A stretch of DNA of 20,328 nucleotides from Collinsella sp. Lineage in GTDB: Bacteria > Actinomycetota > Coriobacteriia > Coriobacteriales > Coriobacteriaceae. The stretch covers positions 1-20,328 of the forward strand of contig JAGZUC010000044.1 in the NCBI GenBank assembly GCA_018380195.1, written 5' to 3'. Both the position numbers and the translations under genes were made by a program. Positions 14,633 to 20,328 of this stretch are shown one piece after another. Under the pieces are notes generated by a model. The model saw nothing but the letters and a program-made list of their open reading frames with translations. It was not told where the DNA came from and searched no databases. Position 1 is the stretch's first letter. Each line of letters opens with the position of its first letter.

Positions 14633-15607
14633 CTAGCCCGTGTAGCGCTCGCGGTAGGTGTTGCGCTTGGGCGCGGAGCCGTGGCTGCCATGGTGACGCG
14701 TGCGGCTGGCGGGCGTGTCTTGGGGCCTGCCGCCGTTGCGCTTGGCGCTCGCCTGCTTGGGCGGGATGCCGCCGGCCTTGAGGATCTGCACCTCGCGGTC
14801 GGTGAGCTCGCGCCACGAGCCCTTGGCCACGCCCTCGAGCTCAAGGCCCGCAAAGTTGCAGCGATGCAGACGGATTACCGGATGGTGAATCTTGCTCAGC
14901 ATGCGCTTGACCTGGTTTTTACGACCTTCGCGGATGATGATCTCCACGGCGGTGGTACCTGGCTTGACGCCCTGGGGAGCCACGGCCTCGGCCTCGCGTG
15001 CGGTGATGACGCGGCAGATTGCCGGCTGGCATAGGCCGTCGTCGAGCTCGATGCCACGGCGAAGCGGCGTGAGGTCGCGGTCGGACAGTTCGCCGTCAAC
15101 GAGTGCCTGGTAGGTCTTGTAGACGTGCTTGCTCGGGTGCAGCAGGTCCTGAGACAGGTCGCCGTCGGTGGTAAAGAGCAAGAGGCCCGTTGTATCGCGG
15201 TCCAGGCGACCCACCGGGAACAGGCCCGGAAAGCAGTCTCGGGGAACCAGGTCGGCCACGCAAGGGCGCTCCTGCGGGTCGCTCATGGTGGTGAGGTAGC
15301 CGGTCGGCTTGTAGAGCATCAGGTACACAGCGCCCTGGTTGAGCTTGACGGACATGCCATCGACCTCGATGTGGTCGCGGTCGACATCGACCTTGGTGCC
15401 CAGCTCGGTCGCAACCTCGCCGTTAACCGTCACGCGGCCGGCGGTCATCAGGTCCTCCGACCCGCGGCGGCTCGCTACGCCCGCGCGCGCCAAAAAGCGC
15501 TGCAGGCGCATGGTGTGAGGGTAGACGGGCTGGGCGTCGCCTGCGGGCGTCGTGGCGCCCGTGGCACTTGCGGTGCACGTCTCCCCTACTTCGTTAGTCC
15601 TCATCAT
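14633..15607 (-). CDS. RluB/RsuA-family pseudouridine synthase
   Basis: This enzyme converts a specific uridine of rRNA to pseudouridine. An S4 RNA-binding domain (MRLQRFLARAGVASRR to about residue 75) is followed by the catalytic domain with GRLDRDTTGLLLFTTDGDL, whose Asp is the catalytic nucleophile, and by the EGRKNQVKRML motif. About 30 variable residues precede the S4 domain. The C-terminal 45 residues are Arg-, Gly- and Ser-rich and probably bind RNA. ATG 15607 is preferred because GGAGG lies 6 nt upstream, giving 324 residues and a 14-nt overlap with the end of scpB. The 23S enzyme RluB is the likeliest subclass from gene context next to scpB, but RsuA or RluE cannot be excluded by sequence alone. 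Confidence 0.92.
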   Translation of the reverse strand: MMRTNEVGETCTASATGATTPAGDAQPVYPHTMRLQRFLARAGVASRRGSEDLMTAGRVTVNGEVATELGTKVDVDRDHIEVDGMSVKLNQGAVYLMLYKPTGYLTTMSDPQERPCVADLVPRDCFPGLFPVGRLDRDTTGLLLFTTDGDLSQDLLHPSKHVYKTYQALVDGELSDRDLTPLRRGIELDDGLCQPAICRVITAREAEAVAPQGVKPGTTAVEIIIREGRKNQVKRMLSKIHHPVIRLHRCNFAGLELEGVAKGSWRELTDREVQILKAGGIPPKQASAKRNGGRPQDTPASRTRHHGSHGSAPKRNTYRERYTG

Positions 15608-16322
15608 GCGTGTCCTCCGCAGTGTCGTCGGTGGCCAGGAATTCCTCGCCACCGACCGCCTCGACATCATCAATATCGGTATCGAGCAGCTCGCGCTCTT
15701 CGTCCAGGTCCTCGGCTTGCTCCTCGAGCGTGGACTGAATACTGCGGCCGCTCAGGCGCTCGCGGATAAACTGGCGCGACTGCTCGTCGGGGGCAAACTG
15801 CTCCAGATCGGGTAGGTCGCGGGTGGAGCGCAGGCCGAACTTTTCCAAGAAGGCGTTGGTCGTGCCGTAAATGATGGCCTGACCGCGCTCGGGGTCACGG
15901 CCGAGCTCGCGCACCAGACCCTTGTCCACGAGCGACGCGATGACGCCGTCTGAGTTGACGCCGCGGATGCCCTTGACCACCTCGCGCGTTACGGGCTGGT
16001 GGTATGCGATCACGGCCAGGGTTTCGAGCGCCGCCTGCGACAGCTTTTGCGTGTCCCAGCTCAACACATAGGCCTCGACCACGTCGTGGTAGGCGGGATG
16101 CGTAAACAGGCGCCAACCGCCGGCGACCTCGCGCAGCTGAAAGCCGCGGTTGGCCTCCTCGTACTCAACCTTGAGCTCGGCGAGCAGCGATGCGCACTCG
16201 CCGGGGGCGATATCCAGTGCGCCGGCCAGCGCGGGCGCACTCACCGGGTCGCTCGACACCAGCAGCAGCGCCTCGAGGGCACCTTTGAGGCTGTTTGCCT
16301 CTAGCGTGGAAAGGGTTGACAT
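15594..16322 (-). CDS. scpB: Segregation and condensation protein B
   Basis: ScpB is a dimeric winged-helix kleisin-associated partner of SMC and ScpA in chromosome segregation. Of the 242 residues, the N-terminal 180 are well conserved: LKGALEALLLVSSDPVS at the start, GGWRLFTHP, LSQAALETLAVIAYHQPVTR, EVVKGIRGVNSD, and YGTTNAFLEKFGL in the second winged helix. The C-terminal 60 residues are acidic (many Asp and Glu) and probably disordered. The AGGAG of its RBS overlaps the TAG of scpA, and the gene begins 11 nt after that stop. The scpA-scpB-rluB order is the common bacterial arrangement. Confidence 0.95.
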   Translation of the reverse strand: MSTLSTLEANSLKGALEALLLVSSDPVSAPALAGALDIAPGECASLLAELKVEYEEANRGFQLREVAGGWRLFTHPAYHDVVEAYVLSWDTQKLSQAALETLAVIAYHQPVTREVVKGIRGVNSDGVIASLVDKGLVRELGRDPERGQAIIYGTTNAFLEKFGLRSTRDLPDLEQFAPDEQSRQFIRERLSGRSIQSTLEEQAEDLDEERELLDTDIDDVEAVGGEEFLATDDTAEDTHDED

Positions 16323-16333
16323 GGTTGCGGCTC

Positions 16334-17143
16334 CTATTCGGTGAGCTCGGGGCCCTCGCCGGGCACATAGGCCTCGGCGCCCTCGACGCGGTTGATTTGA
16401 ATGGTTCCAAAGATCTCGTCCTGGCTCAGCGTGAGCGAGCCGCGCTTGGCGAGCTCAAGCATGGCAAGGAAGGTGACGACGAGCTGCTCGGTGGTGGCAT
16501 CGCCGTCCAGCAGCTCGCGGAAAGTGCAGGTTTGGTGCGCCATGGTAAAGCGGTCGACTGAGGCCACGGTCAGGTCGAGCGGCACGCGATGCGGAGCTAC
16601 GTGCTCGGCCTCCAGCAGGAAGGTCTGTCGCTTGCCGTCCAGGTCGGCGCAGATGACGGCGAGGCCGCGCAGGGTAATGCCGGCCAGATAGTCGGGCATG
16701 AGCCCCAGGAACTCGGGATCGGGGCCGGCCACACGCGGGTGCATGCGGCTTTCGGCCTGTATGCGGGCACCGAGGGCCGCAGCCGCACCTTTAAACTGCT
16801 TGTAGGCAATCAGGCGCTGGATCAGGACCTCGCGCAGGGCGTCGCCGTCGAGCGCGCTGAGCTCCTCGAGGTCTTCGTCGAACTCGTCATCGTCATCGAC
16901 TTTGCGCGGGGCCTCCTGCGGCACCAGAGAGGCGGCCTTGATGTCCAAAAGGGTTGCCGCGACCAGCAAAAAGTCGCTCGCCACGTCCAGGTCCAGCGCC
17001 TCGATGCGCTCGGCCTCGGCAAGGTACTGCTCGGCCACCTCGCTGATGGAGATGGCGCCGATATCTACTTTTTGGCGGGTTACCAGCTGCAGCAGCAGGT
17101 CGAACGGTCCGCTGTAGACCTGCGTCGACACGCGATACGACAT
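16334..17143 (-). CDS. scpA: Segregation and condensation protein A (kleisin)
   Basis: ScpA is the kleisin that bridges the SMC heads with ScpB. The 269 residues include the N-terminal helical domain with GPFDLLLQLVTRQKVDI, ISEVAEQYL, DFLLVAATLLDIKAASLVP, a highly acidic linker (about 83-96), and a C-terminal winged helix with TFLAMLELAKRGSLTLSQDE. The start has AAAGGAGG about 6 nt ahead. It lies 84 nt after the M50 peptidase gene, one of the larger gaps in the run, so transcription may also begin here. Confidence 0.95.
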   Translation of the reverse strand: MSYRVSTQVYSGPFDLLLQLVTRQKVDIGAISISEVAEQYLAEAERIEALDLDVASDFLLVAATLLDIKAASLVPQEAPRKVDDDDEFDEDLEELSALDGDALREVLIQRLIAYKQFKGAAAALGARIQAESRMHPRVAGPDPEFLGLMPDYLAGITLRGLAVICADLDGKRQTFLLEAEHVAPHRVPLDLTVASVDRFTMAHQTCTFRELLDGDATTEQLVVTFLAMLELAKRGSLTLSQDEIFGTIQINRVEGAEAYVPGEGPELTE

Positions 17144-17227
17144 CTTCGACCTCCTTTGACGGCGCCTTCGCGGCGCGGTTTGGGTGCATGTTGCGACCGT
17201 TTTGCACGGTCGACCTGTAAGTTTACC
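17144..17227 (-). promoter_or_regulatory. Leader region upstream of scpA with two small hairpins
   Basis: This 84-nt gap precedes scpA. On the minus strand it holds CGACCGT-GCAAA-ACGGTCG (17212-17194), a perfect 7-bp stem, and a GCGCC/GGCGC stem (near 17176-17162) close to the RBS. No clear -35/-10 pair and no T-run are seen. A structured 5' leader or weak terminator is possible. Confidence 0.35.
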
Positions 17228-17911
17228 TTAGATGCTGGCGATTGCGAAGTTGAGCAGCTGCTCAGCAAGCGGATACACGGTAACGTCGAAATAGCGGCCG
17301 ATCACGTCGATGCCGGTCCACATGGGCAGCAGGTACAGCACTAGGATGAGGATGGGCATAGCGTATTGCTGCAGACGATAATAGTTGTTGAGAGCCTTGC
17401 CTTTAAGGAACGGCACAATGATCGACGAGCCATCGAGCGGCGGAATCGGGATGAGGTTAAAGAACGCGAGCGACAGATTGACCACGATAAACGTGGCGCC
17501 GAAGTTCATGATTTGGGACGCCACGGCAAAGGACATGCTGGTGTAGAGGTTGCCGTACGTTGCGTGCATGAGGGCGGCCGCGAGGCATGCGAGTGCAATG
17601 TTCGATGCGGGGCCGGCCACGCTCACCAGGACCTCGTCGCGCTTTGGGTGCTTGAGGTTGTTGAGGTAGACGGGCACGGGCTTGGCGAAGGCGAACACCG
17701 GGCCTCCGGCGGCGAGCATGAGCAGCGGCAGGAGAATGGTGCCAAACGGGTCGATGTGGTTGAGCGGGTTGAGCGAGACACGACCGCGCGATCGGGCCGT
17801 CTTATCGCCGAGTGCCCAGGCCGCGGCGGCGTGCGCACTCTCGTGGATGACGATGCCCACAATGACGGCGACGGCGCTCGCGAGCAGGTTCATGATGTAG
17901 CTGCTGGACAT
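17228..17911 (-). CDS. M50-family (site-2 protease-like) zinc metallopeptidase
   Basis: This is a 227-residue intramembrane metalloprotease homologue. The zinc site HESAH (His23, Glu24, His27) lies in the first hydrophobic helix. The second motif NLIPIPPLDGS, the family's N/PDG loop with the third zinc ligand Asp, lies near residues 151-161. Several hydrophobic helices follow, consistent with the compact S2P group that lacks PDZ and CBS domains. Substrates of this subgroup are mostly unknown. It starts 9 nt after a small membrane protein, with GGGGAG ahead of the ATG, and precedes scpA. In many Gram-positive bacteria an M50 gene lies beside scpA, and the same order is seen here. Confidence 0.92.
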   Translation of the reverse strand: MSSSYIMNLLASAVAVIVGIVIHESAHAAAAWALGDKTARSRGRVSLNPLNHIDPFGTILLPLLMLAAGGPVFAFAKPVPVYLNNLKHPKRDEVLVSVAGPASNIALACLAAALMHATYGNLYTSMSFAVASQIMNFGATFIVVNLSLAFFNLIPIPPLDGSSIIVPFLKGKALNNYYRLQQYAMPILILVLYLLPMWTGIDVIGRYFDVTVYPLAEQLLNFAIASI

Positions 17912-17920
17912 GGCGCTCCC

Positions 17921-18217
17921 CTAGCGGACGCGGCGCGAGGCGCGCGTGAGCAGGTAGTCAGCCACAAACAGGATGACGGCCACGATGGCGTAATCCAAGC
18001 GGAACACGCCGCCAAAGGGCGAGGTGATGACGCCGTAGCCGGCGATGGCGCTCGGCAGCGCGCGAGAAAGCTCAACGACAAAGCCGACAATCTGCAGCTT
18101 GGCGGTCAGGCCGCTAAAGCACAGCAGCACGGTCATCGCGCTCATAAAGATGCCGCAGATGCGACAGGCGATGGCGATGACGCTCATCGCCACGGCAGCG
18201 GCCTTACGAGAATTCAC
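17921..18217 (-). CDS. Small membrane protein of unknown function
   Basis: This is a 98-residue protein if GTG 18217 is used. GAGGAG lies 7 nt upstream of that codon, whereas the ATG at 18187 has no RBS. The GTG start overlaps the end of the ABC-F gene by 14 nt. Three likely hydrophobic segments can be seen: about residues 8-35 (AVAMSVIAIACRICGIF onward), 40-65 and 73-90, followed by the basic tail TRASRRVR. A position between the ABC-F ATPase and the M50 peptidase suggests co-expression, but no function follows from that. No family was recognised. Confidence 0.75.
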   Translation of the reverse strand: MNSRKAAAVAMSVIAIACRICGIFMSAMTVLLCFSGLTAKLQIVGFVVELSRALPSAIAGYGVITSPFGGVFRLDYAIVAVILFVADYLLTRASRRVR

Positions 18218-20237
18218 GCGCGGTCTCCTCTTCGATCTGGGTGGAAAGCTCCAGCCATTCGTCCTCGAGCTTGGGCAGTTCTTGCTTAAGGCCGTTATAT
18301 TCCCCCAGCGCGGCATTGAACTTGTCCTGATCGGCATAAAGCTCTTCGCTCGCCATCAATTCCATAAGCTCGTCATAGCGGGCGCGCTTTTTGTCGAGCT
18401 CGGCCTCAATCTTCTTGAGCTGGTTGCGCACGCCCTTGAGCTTTTTGTTGAGCGCGGCGCGGGCCTGGGCCTCGGCGCGCTTTTGCTCCTTGGTCTTTTT
18501 GCCCTCGGCGGGCTTGGAGGCGGTGGCGGGGGTGTCGGGCTGGGCCGCGGTGACCTTAGCGGACTTGGTCGCGGCCGGTGCGCTCTCCCCTGCCGCATCG
18601 GCCGCGGCGCGGGCTGCGAGGTCCTCGCGCTTGTAGAGGTAGTAGTCGTAGTCGCCGTCGTAGACCGTGACCTTGCCATCGCGGATGTCAATGATGCGGT
18701 TGGCCACAGCGCGTACCAGGTGCTCGTCGTGGCTGATCAGCACGATGGTGCCGGGGAAGTTTTGCAGGGCGTTCTCGAGCATGTCTACCGAGTCGATGTC
18801 CAGGTGGTTGGTGGGCTCGTCCAGGCACAGGAGCGCCTCGGGGGCCACGAGCATCTTGGCAAGCGCCAGACGCGCCTTTTCGCCGCCGGAGAGGACACGG
18901 ACCTGCTTCTCGATGGAGTCGTTGTCGCTAAATAGGAAGGCGCCCAGCAGGCTGCGCTGCTGCGGCACGGTCCACTTGGGCGTGACGGTGTCGATCTCTT
19001 GCAGGACGGTGTTGGACTCGGTCATGCCCTCGAGCGCGTGCTGGGCGTAGTAGGCCACACCCACGTTGGTGCCCAGGTCGCGGGTGCCGGTGGTGGGCGG
19101 TTCCAGGCCGGCGAGGATCTTCATGAGGGTGGACTTGCCGGCGCCGTTGGGGCCGACGAGCGCCACATGCTCGCCGCGGTAGAGCTTGAGGTCGATGTCA
19201 CTGTAGATGTGCTTGTCGCCGTATGACTTGGAGACGCCCTCGAGGCCCACGACCATATCGCCCGAGCGCGGCGGGTCGGGGAACTTAAAGTCGATATGCT
19301 TGTGGCCCTCGGGCAGGATGACGAGCTCCTTCTTGATCTGCTCGATCTTGCGGATGCGCTCCTGGGCCTGGGCGGCCTTGGTGGGCTTGTAGCGGAACTT
19401 ATCGACGAAGACCTGCATGTGGGCGATGTCGCGCTCCTGGGCGGCACGCTTGGCGCGCATCTGCTCAAGGTTGTCCTCGCGCTGCTTGAGGTAGCTGCTG
19501 TAGTTGCCGGTGTAGGTGGTTACGCGGCGGTTCTCGAGCGCGGCGACGTGGTCGACGCAGGCGTCCATGAAGGCGCGGTCGTGGCTGACGATGAGGACGG
19601 CGCCGTCGTAGCTGGCGATAAAGCCGCGCAGCCACTGGACACTCTCGAGATCCAGGTGGTTGGTGGGCTCGTCCAGGAGCAGCAGGTCGGGGTGGCGCAG
19701 GAAAAGCTTGGCGAGCGCGATGCGCATCTGCCAGCCGCCGGAAAACTCGGAGCAGGGACGCTCAAAGTCGGTGACCTTAAAGCCCAGACCGGACAGGATT
19801 TTGCGGGCGTTGCTTTCGAGCTCGTAGCCGCCTAGGTGCTCAAAGCGGTCCTGGACCTGGCCGTATTCGTTCAGGAGTGCGTCGACGTCCTTGCCCTGCT
19901 CGGAGAGCTCGGTGATTTGTGCCTGAAGCTCGTTGGCGCGCTCGCCCATGCGGCGGATTTCCTTAGCGGCCGCCATGACCTCGGCGAGGATGGTGGTGTC
20001 CTTGTGCTCCAGGTTGGTTTCCTGCTCTAGGTAGCCCACCTGGCAGTCCTTGGCGTACTGGACCTGGCCGGCGTCGGGGCTGTCGATGCCCATGATGATC
20101 TTGAGCATGGTGGTTTTACCGGCGCCGTTGGGACCCACGAGGGCGAAACGCTCGCCGGGGTTGATCTGGAAGGACGCGCCGCTAAAGAGGACGCGTGCGC
20201 CGAAGCTTTTTTCGATCTTGTCGACCAGAAGGATCAT
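18204..20237 (-). CDS. ABC-F family ATP-binding protein
   Basis: This 677-residue soluble protein has two ABC domains and no membrane part, as in translation factors that act on the ribosomal E-site. The first domain has GPNGAGKTT (near 35-43), signature SEFSGGWQMR and LLLLDEPTNHLDLE. The interdomain linker contains the RYKPTKAAQAQERIRK helix. The second domain has GPNGAGKST, VLSGGEKARLA and LLCLDEPTNHLDID. After about residue 540 come an Ala/Pro/Lys-rich spacer and a roughly 90-residue charged coiled coil like the C-terminal domain of YdiF/Uup-type members. Its subclass (YdiF/YfmR-like rather than EttA) is inferred from that tail. ATG 20237 follows AAAGG and GGCGG. It is the first protein gene after ssrA and its terminator. 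Confidence 0.93.
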   Translation of the reverse strand: MILLVDKIEKSFGARVLFSGASFQINPGERFALVGPNGAGKTTMLKIIMGIDSPDAGQVQYAKDCQVGYLEQETNLEHKDTTILAEVMAAAKEIRRMGERANELQAQITELSEQGKDVDALLNEYGQVQDRFEHLGGYELESNARKILSGLGFKVTDFERPCSEFSGGWQMRIALAKLFLRHPDLLLLDEPTNHLDLESVQWLRGFIASYDGAVLIVSHDRAFMDACVDHVAALENRRVTTYTGNYSSYLKQREDNLEQMRAKRAAQERDIAHMQVFVDKFRYKPTKAAQAQERIRKIEQIKKELVILPEGHKHIDFKFPDPPRSGDMVVGLEGVSKSYGDKHIYSDIDLKLYRGEHVALVGPNGAGKSTLMKILAGLEPPTTGTRDLGTNVGVAYYAQHALEGMTESNTVLQEIDTVTPKWTVPQQRSLLGAFLFSDNDSIEKQVRVLSGGEKARLALAKMLVAPEALLCLDEPTNHLDIDSVDMLENALQNFPGTIVLISHDEHLVRAVANRIIDIRDGKVTVYDGDYDYYLYKREDLAARAAADAAGESAPAATKSAKVTAAQPDTPATASKPAEGKKTKEQKRAEAQARAALNKKLKGVRNQLKKIEAELDKKRARYDELMELMASEELYADQDKFNAALGEYNGLKQELPKLEDEWLELSTQIEEETAREFS

Positions 20238-20268
20238 GGTGCCGCCTTTGACCTTGTGTGCCTATATG

Positions 20269-20297
20269 AAAAAAGGCCCCAACTTGCGTTGGAGCCT
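20269..20297 (-). terminator. Rho-independent terminator downstream of the tmRNA gene
   Basis: On the minus strand AGGCTCCAA (20297-20289) pairs over 9 bp, including one G-U pair, with TTGGGGCCT (20282-20274) around CGCAAG, followed by TTTTTT (20274-20269). It ends 31 nt before the ABC-F start, where no clear promoter is seen. Confidence 0.85.
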
Positions 20298-20310
20298 CAT
20301 TCAATGCTCG

Positions 20311-20328
20311 GGTGGAGACGAGGGGGAT
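20311..20328 (-). ncRNA. ssrA: 3' end of a probable transfer-messenger RNA (tmRNA, partial)
   Basis: The minus strand ends with ATCCCCC, then CGTCTCC, A, CC. This looks like the 3' side of a T-stem followed by an acceptor strand. CGTCTCC-A-CC is the tmRNA acceptor known from B. subtilis and relatives, where it pairs with a 5' GGGGACG and gives the G3-U70 wobble that tmRNA and tRNA-Ala share. A terminator begins 14 nt downstream. tmRNA rescues stalled ribosomes. A tRNA-Ala end cannot be fully excluded because only 18 nt lie in the window. The genomic sequence reads ACCC rather than ACCA, so the final A would have to be added or is genuinely different. Confidence 0.55.

Overview
The window looks like a chromosomal segment from a high-GC gut actinobacterium of the Coriobacteriia, most like Collinsella. 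This placement is an inference from the GC-rich codon use, the protein sequences and the gene order; no search was run. It has two very different halves.

Positions 1 to about 2990 are accessory DNA and read as a gene graveyard. From left to right: the last 34 codons of a probable ABC-transporter ATPase; a small membrane-anchored protein; two adjacent perfect hairpins; the C-terminal remnant of a DnaQ-like (DEDDh) exonuclease; a small membrane protein on the minus strand; a short secreted protein that appears frameshifted at a run of six T; a thioredoxin-fold remnant with a WCPHC active site, an internal stop and no 5' end; and an orphan DUF6273 domain fused head-on to that remnant, followed by a good terminator. 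About 430 bases without a convincing gene follow, AT-rich at the right end and full of small palindromes. This region lies against the 3' end of a tRNA-Pro(GGG) gene, a common type of integration site.

Positions 2993 to 20328 are all on the minus strand and carry tightly packed housekeeping genes. In transcription order: the 3' end of a probable tmRNA (ssrA) with its terminator; an ABC-F ATPase; a 98-residue membrane protein; an M50 peptidase; scpA and scpB (chromosome condensation); an RluB/RsuA pseudouridine synthase; cmk; a PlsC-like acyltransferase; ispH; a DUF512 radical-SAM/PDZ protein; der; plsY; gpsA; rpe; a NifS/IscS-type cysteine desulfurase; a Nif3-like protein; a coiled-coil zinc-ribbon protein; coaBC; tRNA-Pro; and a strong terminator. 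Most junctions are ATGA overlaps, gaps under 20 nt or overlaps of 8 to 14 nt, so much of this is probably one or a few long transcripts. gpsA, plsY and the plsC homologue form a phospholipid-synthesis group, ispH makes isoprenoid precursors, and der, the ABC-F protein, the pseudouridine synthase and tmRNA all concern ribosomes or translation.

The most notable points are: der, normally essential, is broken by an apparent deletion of about 35 nt; the PlsC homologue has Glu where the catalytic HX4D motif has Asp; the zinc-ribbon protein lacks one expected Cys; the tmRNA 3' end reads CCC rather than CCA; and the left accessory region is a mosaic of truncated genes joined at sharp boundaries. I did not find a clear new multi-gene system. 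The closest candidate is the decayed set of secreted peptide, CPHC thioredoxin-like protein, small membrane protein and ABC ATPase at the left, which could be the remains of an export or bacteriocin-type locus, but this is speculative.
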